From positions 1 to 64,000 of the forward strand of contig JBFXHL010000001.1 of assembly GCA_050177075.1 (NCBI GenBank): 64,000 nt of DNA, given 5' to 3'. The translations under genes and the position numbers were made by a program. The notes below the pieces were generated by a model that was not told the DNA's origin, did no database searches, and saw nothing but the letters and a program-made list of their open reading frames with translations. This DNA is from UBA2239 sp050177075 (lineage in GTDB: Bacteria; Pseudomonadota; Gammaproteobacteria; Burkholderiales; UBA9220). This document shows, one piece after another, positions 19,502-27,443 of the stretch (position 1 is its first letter; the number at the start of each line of letters is the position of its first letter).

Positions 19502-20103
19502 TTTTGCGTGTCCTGGAATTGCATCATGCGTTCTACGTAGCGGGCGATCAGGTCCACTTCCAGATTGACCTTGGAGCCCGCCTTGAGGTGCTTGAGGGTG
19601 GTGACCTCCAGCGTGTGGGGGATCAAATTGATGGTGAATTCGTCGTGCTCCACCGAGTTCACCGTGAGGCTGACGCCGTTCACCGTCATGGAGCCCTTGT
19701 AGGCGATGTACTTGGCGATGGACAGGGGCGCCTTGATGCGCAGCAGGTAGCATTCCCCAACGGGGTCGAAGGACACCACCGTGCCCACCCCGTCCACGTG
19801 GCCGGAAACCAGGTGGCCGCCGATCTGGTCGTTGAGGCGCATGGCCTTCTCCAGGTTCAGCTCGCCCCCTTCCACCCCCAGGCCCTCGGTGCAGTTGAGG
19901 GTTTCCCGGGACACGTCCACCTGGTAGGCATCATTGCCCACCTTGCTGATGACCGTGAGGCACACGCCGTTGGCGGCGATGCTGTCCCCCAGGGAAACGT
20001 CGGACAGGTCCAGGCCCGAAGAGCGGATGGTGAGCCGCACGCCTTGGGCGAGAGGCTCCAGTTTCTCGATTTTGCCGACGGCTTGGACGATGCCGGTGAA
20101 CAT
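19498..20103 (-). CDS. ribE: riboflavin synthase alpha subunit
   Basis: The 201-residue enzyme dismutates two lumazine molecules to riboflavin. It starts with the signature MFTGIVQAVGKI and has two lumazine-binding repeats, each with a GDSIAANGVCLTV / GSMTVNGVSLTV-type motif and SGHVDGVG in the second. Length matches. It overlaps ribBA by four bases and follows the methyltransferase gene by 24. Confidence 0.97.
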   Translation of the reverse strand: MFTGIVQAVGKIEKLEPLAQGVRLTIRSSGLDLSDVSLGDSIAANGVCLTVISKVGNDAYQVDVSRETLNCTEGLGVEGGELNLEKAMRLNDQIGGHLVSGHVDGVGTVVSFDPVGECYLLRIKAPLSIAKYIAYKGSMTVNGVSLTVNSVEHDEFTINLIPHTLEVTTLKHLKAGSKVNLEVDLIARYVERMMQFQDTQK

Positions 20104-20127
20104 GCTTGAAATTCCTTAATCTTCGTT

Positions 20128-20877
20128 TTAACGGGAAACGCGACCGACGCGCAGATGGACCGGCCATTTTATTGTTTTCTTGGCTTCAGGAGAACCCCAA
20201 GCCGCCGCCAGGCGCTCGCGGAGTTCCGCCACCGGGTCGCTGCCCCGCTCCTCCCGGTAGCGCTGCACCGCCGACCAGGTGCCGAAGTAGCCCAGCAGGT
20301 CGTCCAGGTCCCACGCCGCCTCCATGGCGAATTCCGGCGCCACCGTTTCCGGCAGGGGAAAGGGCACCGTGCGGTACTCCTCCTCGATCAGGCGACGTTC
20401 CGGCGGCCAATAGGGGCCAACCGTTTCCGAGTAAAACACATCCAGCACCGCGTCCGTCTCGCTGCCGGTGCGAAACAGCCCGTAGCACCAGGCCGCCAGC
20501 ACGCCGCCGGGTTTCAGCACCCGCTCGGCCTCGGCGTAAAAGGCGGAAAAATCGAACCAGTGCAGGGCCTGGGCCACGGTGATCAGGTCCACGCTGGCGT
20601 CTTCGAGACTGCTGCGCTCCGCCGGCTCCACCCGGTATTCCACCTTGGGGTGGGCTTCGGCATTGTTTATCTGCCTGGCGCTGGGGTCGGTGGCCACCAC
20701 CCGCTCGAACAGCCGCGCCAGTTCCACCGCCACCTGGCCGCTGCCGGTGCCCGCGTCCCAGGCCAGGTCGCGCCCGGGCGCCTGCTCCGCCAGCCAGTCG
20801 AGCAGGGCCGGCGGATAATGGGGGCGGTACTTGGCGTAGTCGGCGGCCTGCCGGGAGAAGTGGTCCTTGAAGCTCAC
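20128..20877 (-). CDS. class I SAM-dependent methyltransferase
   Basis: The 249-residue protein has the SAM-binding motif WDAGTGSGQVAVELA (about residues 39-53), the acidic motif VVATDPS, and a post-motif VLKPGGVLAAWCYG. It resembles the UbiE/trans-aconitate type methyltransferases; the substrate cannot be inferred. The GTG start at 20877 overlaps the ribD stop by four bases (GTGA), placing it inside the riboflavin operon without an obvious role there. Confidence 0.85.
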   Translation of the reverse strand: MSFKDHFSRQAADYAKYRPHYPPALLDWLAEQAPGRDLAWDAGTGSGQVAVELARLFERVVATDPSARQINNAEAHPKVEYRVEPAERSSLEDASVDLITVAQALHWFDFSAFYAEAERVLKPGGVLAAWCYGLFRTGSETDAVLDVFYSETVGPYWPPERRLIEEEYRTVPFPLPETVAPEFAMEAAWDLDDLLGYFGTWSAVQRYREERGSDPVAELRERLAAAWGSPEAKKTIKWPVHLRVGRVSR

Positions 20878-21980
20878 ACCGCGCTTTCCGGCACCAGGGT
20901 GAGGCGCAAATCCTGCCCCACCTGGCGGGTGTCCAGTACACGCAACTGCCGCTTGCCGACCATGTCGGCCAGTTCCGGCAGGTCGAACAGGCCCCGCGCC
21001 TTGTCGCCCATCAGGATGGGCGCGAGATAGAGCACGATCTCGTCCACCAGCCCGGCTTTCAGCAGGGCGCCGTTGAGGCGGGCACCGGCCTCCACCGTCA
21101 CTTCGTTGAGTTCCCGCCGCCCCAGTTCGGCCAGCAGGGCGGCCAGGTCCACGTGGCCGTCCCGTTGCGGCAGTTCCAGCACTTCCGCCCCGGCGGCCCG
21201 CAGGTGCTCGGCCTTGCGGGCATCGGCCCCGGCCATGGCGGCGATCAGCACGGAACCCTGGGCGAGTATCCTCGCCGTCGGCGGCGTTTGCAGGCGGCTG
21301 TCCACCACTATTCGCAGTGGCTGGCGGCCGATGTCCAGTTCCCGCACCGTGAGCTGCGGGTCGTCGGCCAACACGGTGCCGACGCCGGTGAGCATGGCGC
21401 TGGAGCGTGCCCGCAGGGCCTGCACGTCGTGACGGGCGGCGGGGCCGGTGATCCACTGGCTCTTGCCGTTGTTGAGGGCGGTCTTACCGTCCAGGCTGGC
21501 GGCGATTTTCAGCCGCAGCCAGGGGCGGCCCCGGCTCATGCGGGAGATGAAGCCAGTGTTGAGGCGGCGCGCCTCCTGCTCCAGCAGGCCGCAGGCGGTG
21601 GGAATGCCGGCCAGTTCCAGCATGGAGAGGCCGTTTCCCGCCACCAGGGGGTTGGGGTCCTGCATGGCGGCCACCACCCGGGCGACTTTGGCGTCGATCA
21701 GGGCCGCCGCGCAGGGCGGGGTGCGGCCGTGGTGGCTGCAGGGTTCCAAGGTGACGTAGGCGGTGGCGCCTTGGGCTTTGTCCCCCGCCGCCCGCAGGGC
21801 GTGGATTTCGGCGTGGGGCTCGCCAGCCCGCTGGTGCCAGCCTTCGCCGACGATTTCGCCGTCCTTGACCAGGACGCAGCCGACGCGGGGGTTGGGCGTG
21901 GTAGTATGGAGGCCCTTTTCCGCCAGTTGCAGGGCCCGGGCCATGAAGGCGTGGTCTTGCGCGGAGAAAGCCCCGGACAT
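20874..21980 (-). CDS. ribD: bifunctional riboflavin deaminase/reductase RibD
   Basis: The 368-residue enzyme does the second and third steps from GTP to riboflavin. The N-terminal deaminase has the zinc motif HAEIHAL with PCSHHGRTPPC (about residues 50-85); the C-terminal reductase has RLKIAASLDGKTAL, GVGTVLADDPQLTVR and EAGARLNGALL. Length is standard. It starts at an ATG overlapping the nrdR stop (TAATG). Confidence 0.97.
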   Translation of the reverse strand: MSGAFSAQDHAFMARALQLAEKGLHTTTPNPRVGCVLVKDGEIVGEGWHQRAGEPHAEIHALRAAGDKAQGATAYVTLEPCSHHGRTPPCAAALIDAKVARVVAAMQDPNPLVAGNGLSMLELAGIPTACGLLEQEARRLNTGFISRMSRGRPWLRLKIAASLDGKTALNNGKSQWITGPAARHDVQALRARSSAMLTGVGTVLADDPQLTVRELDIGRQPLRIVVDSRLQTPPTARILAQGSVLIAAMAGADARKAEHLRAAGAEVLELPQRDGHVDLAALLAELGRRELNEVTVEAGARLNGALLKAGLVDEIVLYLAPILMGDKARGLFDLPELADMVGKRQLRVLDTRQVGQDLRLTLVPESAV

Positions 21981-22429
21981 TACTCGTCCAGGTCCTCGAT
22001 CACGTCGCGGAAGTCGTCCACGTCCTGGAAGCTGCGGTAGACCGAGGCGAAGCGGATGTAGGCCACCTTGTCGAGCTTGCGCAGCTCGTTCATCACCAGC
22101 TCGCCCACCTGGCGGGAGGGGATTTCCTTCTCCCCCAGGGAAAGGAGGCGTTGCACCACGCGCTCGATGGCTTCATCCACCAATTCGGCGGACACCGGGC
22201 GCTTGTGGAGGGCGCGGGTGAAACCGACGCGCAGCTTGTCCCGGGAAAACTCCTCCCGGCTGCCGTTGCTTTTCACCAGCTGGGGCATGCGCAGTTCCAC
22301 CACCTCGTAGGTGGTGAAGCGCTTGTTGCAGGCCTGGCAGCGCCGCCGCCGGCGAATGCTGTCCCCCTCCTCGTTGACCCGGGAGTCGATGACTTGGGTG
22401 TCAGTGGCGCCGCAGTAGGGGCATTTCAT
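21980..22429 (-). CDS. nrdR: transcriptional repressor NrdR
   Basis: The 149-residue repressor controls ribonucleotide reductase genes in response to ATP/dATP. It has the N-terminal zinc ribbon (CPYCGATDTQVIDSR with CQACNKRFTTYE, residues 3-42) and an ATP-cone (about residues 49-139, SNGSREEFSRDKLRVGF). No NrdR box was seen in this window. It commonly sits between glyA and ribD in proteobacteria, as here. Confidence 0.97.
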   Translation of the reverse strand: MKCPYCGATDTQVIDSRVNEEGDSIRRRRRCQACNKRFTTYEVVELRMPQLVKSNGSREEFSRDKLRVGFTRALHKRPVSAELVDEAIERVVQRLLSLGEKEIPSRQVGELVMNELRKLDKVAYIRFASVYRSFQDVDDFRDVIEDLDE

Positions 22430-22438
22430 GGTGGTTAG

Positions 22439-22516
22439 CCGAGAGTTGTCAGCCGGGAGTCGAGAGTGAAAGAGTCGTGGTTTTTTGCTCTCGACTCTCC
22501 GCTCTCAACTCTCGAC
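22439..22516. repeat. compound inverted repeat between nrdR and glyA
   Basis: GAGTCGAGAG (22457-22466) pairs with CTCTCGACTC (22488-22497), and outside it GAGAGTTG (22441-22448) pairs with CAACTCTC (22506-22513). The loop includes a run of T. The sequence is built from near-repeats of a GAGTCGAGAG-like unit, as in dispersed intergenic repeats. It may also act as the glyA terminator. Confidence 0.7.
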
Positions 22517-23761
22517 TCATTTCCCATACACCGGGAACTTGTCGCACATCGCCTTGACCTCGTTGGCGACCTTGGACAACACGGCTTCGTCCATGGGGTT
22601 GTCCAGCACGTCGGCGATCAGATTGGCCAGCTTCTCGGCTTCCACTTCCTTGAAGCCGCGGGTGGTCATGGCCGGGGAGCCGATGCGGATGCCGCTGGTG
22701 ACGAAGGGCTTCTCGGGGTCGTTGGGGATGGCGTTCTTGTTCACCGTGATGTGGGCGCGGCCTAGGGCGGCTTCGGCGTCCTTGCCGGTGATCTTCTTGG
22801 CCCGCAGGTCCACCAGGAACACGTGGCTCTCGGTGCGGCCGGAAACGATGCGCAGGCCGCGCTCCTGGAGCACCTTGGCCATCACCTGGGCGTTGGCGAT
22901 CACCTGGGCCTGGTAAGCTTTGAACTCCTTGCTCGCCGCTTCCTTCAGGGCCACCGCCTTGGCGGCGATGACGTGCATCAGGGGACCGCCCTGGATGTTG
23001 GGGAAGATGGCGGAGTTCAGCGCCTTCTCATGCTCGGCGCTGGACAGGATGAGGCCGCCGCGGGGGCCGCGCAGGGTCTTGTGGGTGGTGGTGGTGACGA
23101 AGTCGGCGATGCCCACCGGGCTGGGGTAGACGCCCGCGGCCACCAGGCCGGCGTAGTGGGCCATGTCCACGAAGAGGTAGGCGCCGACGGAATCGGCGAT
23201 CTTGCGGAAGCGTTTCCAGTCGATCACCAGGGCGTAGGCGGAGGCGCCGGCGACGATCATCTTGGGCTTGTGCTCGGTGGCGAGGCGCTGCACCTCGTCG
23301 TAGTCGATTTCTTCCTTGTCGTTCAGGCCGTAGGTAATGGCGTTGAACACCTTGCCGGAGAAGTTGACCGAGGCGCCGTGGGTCAGGTGGCCGCCGTGGG
23401 CCAGGGACATGCCGAGGATGGTGTCGCCGGGCTTGAGGACGGACAGGTAGACCGCGGCGTTGGCCTGGGAACCGGAGTGGGGCTGGACGTTGGCGTACTC
23501 GGCGCCGAACAGGGACTTGGCGCGGTCGATGGCCAGCTGCTCGGCCACATCGACGTATTCGCAACCGCCGTAGTAACGCTTGCCAGGATAACCCTCGGCG
23601 TACTTGTTGGTCAGCACGGAGCCCTGGGCTTCCATCACCGCCGGGCTGGTGTAGTTCTCGGAGGCGATGAGCTCGATGTGGTCTTCCTGGCGGCGGCGCT
23701 CGCCTTCCATGGCATTCCACAGTTCGGGGTCGAATTCCTTGATGGTGTTGGCGGTAAACAT
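22517..23761 (-). CDS. glyA: serine hydroxymethyltransferase
   Basis: The 414-residue PLP enzyme interconverts serine and glycine and supplies one-carbon units. It shows YAEGYPGKRYYGGCE, SGSQANAAVYL and the PLP-lysine region TTTTHKTLRGPRGG. The ATG at 23761 (MFTANTIKEFD) is preferred to the upstream in-frame start at 23788: AAGGA is seven bases upstream and the family starts here. It heads the glyA-nrdR-ribD cluster. Confidence 0.98.
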   Translation of the reverse strand: MFTANTIKEFDPELWNAMEGERRRQEDHIELIASENYTSPAVMEAQGSVLTNKYAEGYPGKRYYGGCEYVDVAEQLAIDRAKSLFGAEYANVQPHSGSQANAAVYLSVLKPGDTILGMSLAHGGHLTHGASVNFSGKVFNAITYGLNDKEEIDYDEVQRLATEHKPKMIVAGASAYALVIDWKRFRKIADSVGAYLFVDMAHYAGLVAAGVYPSPVGIADFVTTTTHKTLRGPRGGLILSSAEHEKALNSAIFPNIQGGPLMHVIAAKAVALKEAASKEFKAYQAQVIANAQVMAKVLQERGLRIVSGRTESHVFLVDLRAKKITGKDAEAALGRAHITVNKNAIPNDPEKPFVTSGIRIGSPAMTTRGFKEVEAEKLANLIADVLDNPMDEAVLSKVANEVKAMCDKFPVYGK

Positions 23762-23817
23762 CGATGGTCCTTGTAACTGGCTTAGCAAAAAGCGAATTTT
23801 AGCACACGGCGGGGGTC

Positions 23818-24648
23818 TTAGGTGACGGTGTCGCCCTTGGCCTGGCTTTCATCCACGGGGCAAGGCCGTGCGATCGTGTGCTGCTCCAGTTCCCGCCGCA
23901 GGGAGGCGATTTCCTCCCGCAGGGCCTTGATGTCGCCGTGCATTTCCCGGCGCAGCAGGCGCTCGTCCTCGCCGATGAACATGGCGGCGATGCTCGCCGT
24001 GACCAGCGAGAGAATGGAGTAGCCGATCAGGACGATGGCCACGGACATCACCCGGGTCAGGCCCGTGGTGGGCACCAGGTCGCCATAGCCCACCGTGGCG
24101 CTGGTGGTGAAGGCCAGCCACAGGCCCTCGCTGAAGGATTGCACGCTGGGCTCCAGCCAGTAGTAGGAGGCGCCGGAAACCGCCAGGGCCACCATCCACA
24201 GCAGCAACAGGCTGGGAATGGCATGGGGGGACAGCAGCCGGCGGGCGGAGGCGATCAGGCGGGCGAAAATCAGCCCGGCATAGAACAGCCGCAGCAAACG
24301 CACCAGGGGCAGCCATTCCAGCCCCACCCCCACCAGCCCCAGGCCGGAGCCGGCGATGATCACCAGGTTGAGCCAGTTGCGCCGCACGTAGAGCCGCCTC
24401 TGCTGGGTGAGGCTGAGCATGAGGATCATTTCCGCCGAAAAAACGAAGAAAATCAGGGCATCCAGCTCCCAGCCCAGGATTTGGAGCTCCGCGGCGACGG
24501 CAATATCCTCGAGATAGAAGGCAGGAATAGCCAGCAGCGCCACCCCCATCATCACCCAGTGGAGGCGGCGCTCCCAGTCGTAAGCCTTGGGGTTGTCGTG
24601 GGGAGGCACTCCTCCCATGCCCAGCAGATGGCGGAAATCCTTTTGCAT
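23818..24648 (-). CDS. voltage-gated-type potassium channel
   Basis: The 276-residue inner-membrane protein has four hydrophobic segments (about residues 30-130) resembling a voltage-sensor domain, with SARRLLSP-type charges, then two pore helices and the K+ selectivity filter TSATVGYGDLVP (about residues 182-193). A cytoplasmic coiled coil follows (KALREEIASLRRELEQ). It adjoins a K+/H+ antiporter and a universal stress gene, suggesting a potassium-homeostasis group. Confidence 0.88.
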   Translation of the reverse strand: MQKDFRHLLGMGGVPPHDNPKAYDWERRLHWVMMGVALLAIPAFYLEDIAVAAELQILGWELDALIFFVFSAEMILMLSLTQQRRLYVRRNWLNLVIIAGSGLGLVGVGLEWLPLVRLLRLFYAGLIFARLIASARRLLSPHAIPSLLLLWMVALAVSGASYYWLEPSVQSFSEGLWLAFTTSATVGYGDLVPTTGLTRVMSVAIVLIGYSILSLVTASIAAMFIGEDERLLRREMHGDIKALREEIASLRRELEQHTIARPCPVDESQAKGDTVT

Positions 24649-24687
24649 GCCGCTTTCCTTTTCAAGAATCCGGCCATTCTACCAATT

Positions 24688-26400
24688 TCAGCGTAACTTC
24701 ATCCCCACCTGGGTGATGCGCCCCCGTTCCATTTCCCTCACCACGAATTCCACACGCCCCTGGACAACACGATCTCCCACCACCGGCCGCCTGCGAAAAG
24801 CCCGGTCAAGATATGCCGACAGTCTCAGCCCGGCGGCTTCGGGCGGCGGCTCAAAGCCGTAAAGGAGGGCAAGGGCCGCCATGTCGGCGTCGCCGTTGAG
24901 GACGAAATCGCCGAAAAAGGCGCCGGGCGAAAGCTCTCCCGTGGAGGGGGAAGCGAACAGCCGGTTGAGCAGGACCTCGGCTTCCCGGGGCGCCGCCAGA
25001 TAAAGGCTATCCCCCGCCTTCAGGCGGATGCCGCCCGACAGAAAAATGGCGCGGCCTGCGCGAATCAGCGTGGCGGGGAAAACGTTTTCCGGCAGGGGAA
25101 GGCGGCCCAGCTCCTGCCCTACCGCCGAACTGCCGGGAGCGAGGCGATAGCCCAACAGGTCCACGTCTACCGGGCCGTCGGCGCTGAATTCCACCCTTTG
25201 CATGGGCTCGGGGCTCGGAGGAACCTCCAGCCCCAGCCGGTGCGCCAAGGGGGCCAGCGTCCAGCCCTGCATCACCAGGGACATCAACACCACGAAGAAT
25301 GTGACGTTGAAGTAGGCATGCGCATGCTCCAGGCCCGCCAGGAGCGGAAAGGTGGCGAGGATAATGGGAACCGCCCCTCGCAGTCCCACCCAGGCGATAT
25401 AGACCTGTTCCCGGAGGGGAAAACGGTAGGGCAGGAGACACAGCCACACCGCGATGGGCCGCGCGACGAACATCAGCACCAGGGCGATCAGCATCGCCTG
25501 GGGGGCCACCGGCAGGAGGGCGCTGGGCGTCACCAGCAAGCCGAGCATGAGAAACATGCCGATCTGGCTCAGCCACGCCAGTCCGTCGTGAATCCGGCGG
25601 ATGGAATCGGTGGCCCGCACCCGGCTGTTCCCCAGGACCAAGCCAGCCAGATAGATGGCGAGAAAGCCGCTGCCGCCGGCAAGGGAGGTGGCGGCGAAGA
25701 GGGAAACCCCTCCCCCAACCGTCAGGAGCGCGTATAAGCCCTGCTCCAGTTCGAGGCGGTTGACCACCCAGGCGATGGCCTTGCCGCCGGCCGCTCCCGC
25801 CGCCACCCCCAGGCCCATCTGGCGCAGGAATTCTCCCAGCATATTCCAGCCCAGTCCCTCCTGCCCGGCGGCAAGGGCCTCGATGAGCAACACTGTCAGC
25901 AGTACCGCCATGGGGTCATTGCTGCCGGATTCGATTTCCAGCGTCGCCCCCACTCGCTGCTTCAAGGCCATACCCTGATAGCGCAGGAGGGAAAACACCG
26001 CCGCCGCGTCAGTGGAACCGACGATGGCCCCCACCAGCAAGCCCTCCATCCAGCCGAACCCCAACACCCAGGCAGCGAACAAGCCCGTCACGAGGGAAGT
26101 GAGCGCCACTCCGATCGTGGCTAAGGACAGGGCGGGATAAAGGGCGACGCGAAAGGTTTCCACCCGGGTGCGCATGCCACCGTCGAAGAGGATGACCGCC
26201 AGGGCGAGGCTGCCGATGAGGTGGGCCGCCTGGAAGTTGCTGAAATGAATACCACCGGGGCCATCCTCCCCCGCCAGCATGCCGAGGAGCAAGAAGGCGA
26301 GGAGGAGGGGCATTCCCACCCGCGAAGAAGCGGCGCTGGCGAAGATGCTCAGCAGCAGCAGCACCGCCCCCAGGAGGATGACCTGGTTGGAGAAGTCCAC
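24688..26400 (-). CDS. potassium/proton antiporter (CPA1, CvrA/NhaP2-like)
   Basis: The 570-residue protein has about twelve membrane segments in residues 5-390 with the CPA motifs SGSNDPMAVLL and IGSLALAVILFDGG, then a cytosolic TrkA_C-like domain (about 400-490, GYRLAPGSSAVGQELGRLPL) and a CorC-like or similar C-terminal domain. This build matches NhaP2/CvrA exchangers that expel K+. It is on the same strand as the adjacent stress-protein gene, 10 bases downstream of it. Confidence 0.88.
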   Translation of the reverse strand: MDFSNQVILLGAVLLLLSIFASAASSRVGMPLLLAFLLLGMLAGEDGPGGIHFSNFQAAHLIGSLALAVILFDGGMRTRVETFRVALYPALSLATIGVALTSLVTGLFAAWVLGFGWMEGLLVGAIVGSTDAAAVFSLLRYQGMALKQRVGATLEIESGSNDPMAVLLTVLLIEALAAGQEGLGWNMLGEFLRQMGLGVAAGAAGGKAIAWVVNRLELEQGLYALLTVGGGVSLFAATSLAGGSGFLAIYLAGLVLGNSRVRATDSIRRIHDGLAWLSQIGMFLMLGLLVTPSALLPVAPQAMLIALVLMFVARPIAVWLCLLPYRFPLREQVYIAWVGLRGAVPIILATFPLLAGLEHAHAYFNVTFFVVLMSLVMQGWTLAPLAHRLGLEVPPSPEPMQRVEFSADGPVDVDLLGYRLAPGSSAVGQELGRLPLPENVFPATLIRAGRAIFLSGGIRLKAGDSLYLAAPREAEVLLNRLFASPSTGELSPGAFFGDFVLNGDADMAALALLYGFEPPPEAAGLRLSAYLDRAFRRRPVVGDRVVQGRVEFVVREMERGRITQVGMKLR

Positions 26401-26410
26401 GTCTTCCTCT

Positions 26411-27295
26411 TCATCCCGCCGCGATCAGGACATCGCACCCCGCCTCGTAGATCATGTGCTCGGTGTTGCTGCCCAGGAGCAGGCGCTCCAATTCGGACTG
26501 GCCGTGCTTCCCCATCACCAGCAGATCCGCGTCCCAGTCGCGCAGCTTGCGGTGGAGGACGGTGGCCACGTGGCCGTGCTCCACCTGGCCGACCACGGCG
26601 GGCGACGCCTCTCCCCCCTCGGCCAGGAAATCCCGCAGACGGTGGATGCTCTCCGTCGCCGCCGCATCCAGGTAATGCCTGAGGGCCTCGTCCTCGGCCA
26701 CGGCGAAGCGTATCTTGCCCTCGTAGGGGGATTCGAACACGTGCAGCGCCAGGACCTCCGCCCCCGGCGCGACCCGGGAGGCCCATTCCATGGCGAGGCG
26801 GGACGCCTGGGAAAAATCCACCGCCACCACCACCCGCCGATAGGCGGCGCGGGGCTCATTCTTCACCACCAGCAGGGGACAATGCAGCTTGCGGGCCAAT
26901 TTGTCGGCGGTGGAACCGAGAAAGATATCCTCGACAAAATTACCGCCATGGGCCCCCACCACCACCAAATCCGCCCCGTGGGCCGCATGGGTGGCAAACG
27001 TCTTGGCCGTCCGCCCCACCGCCACATGGCGGCGAACCGGCAGCCCGAAACGGCTCTCCAGCGCCGTCGCCGCCATCTCCAGCAGGCGGCCCCTCGTCTT
27101 CATCAGCGCGGCGTCGGCCTCCTCGTCGGAGAGGGCGGTCAAATATTCCACGGCTTTCAACGGTTGCGGATTGACCACGTGGAACAGTTCCAGGTTTTCC
27201 CCCAGGACTTGCGCCAGCATGGCGGCACGCACCTCGGCCCGCTCCGCGCGCTCGGAAAAATCAGTCCCCGCCACAATACGCCGTACTCCCTTCAT
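26411..27295 (-). CDS. tandem universal stress protein (UspA family)
   Basis: The 294-residue protein carries two Usp domains (about 1-145 and 150-294). Each has the ATP-binding tail: GAHGGNFVEDIFLGS and GKHGQSELERLLLGS. Such proteins respond to energy and osmotic stress. The ATG at 27295 has GGAGGGA just upstream and starts the conserved MKGVRRIVAGTDFSE; the open frame further upstream is unlikely to be coding. It leads a transcript with the K+/H+ antiporter. Confidence 0.92.
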   Translation of the reverse strand: MKGVRRIVAGTDFSERAERAEVRAAMLAQVLGENLELFHVVNPQPLKAVEYLTALSDEEADAALMKTRGRLLEMAATALESRFGLPVRRHVAVGRTAKTFATHAAHGADLVVVGAHGGNFVEDIFLGSTADKLARKLHCPLLVVKNEPRAAYRRVVVAVDFSQASRLAMEWASRVAPGAEVLALHVFESPYEGKIRFAVAEDEALRHYLDAAATESIHRLRDFLAEGGEASPAVVGQVEHGHVATVLHRKLRDWDADLLVMGKHGQSELERLLLGSNTEHMIYEAGCDVLIAAG

Positions 27296-27443
27296 GGTCC
27301 CTCCCCTTCCTGGCTTATCCACTGCGGCTCCCTCACCAATAAGACTCTCGAACGGCGGCATGGGTTCCTTGGCTTCCAGGCTGTTTGTCTTCGCTTCTTT
27401 CCGTAATACCATAGACCCCATAAGCCAAACAATGGGACACACC

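Noticed and set aside
19501..22435. FMN riboswitch in the riboflavin cluster
   Set aside because: Genes overlap or are a few bases apart and no long structured leader exists between them.
23762..23817. Glycine riboswitch before glyA
   Set aside because: Only 56 bases separate glyA from the next gene, too short, and no motif is seen.
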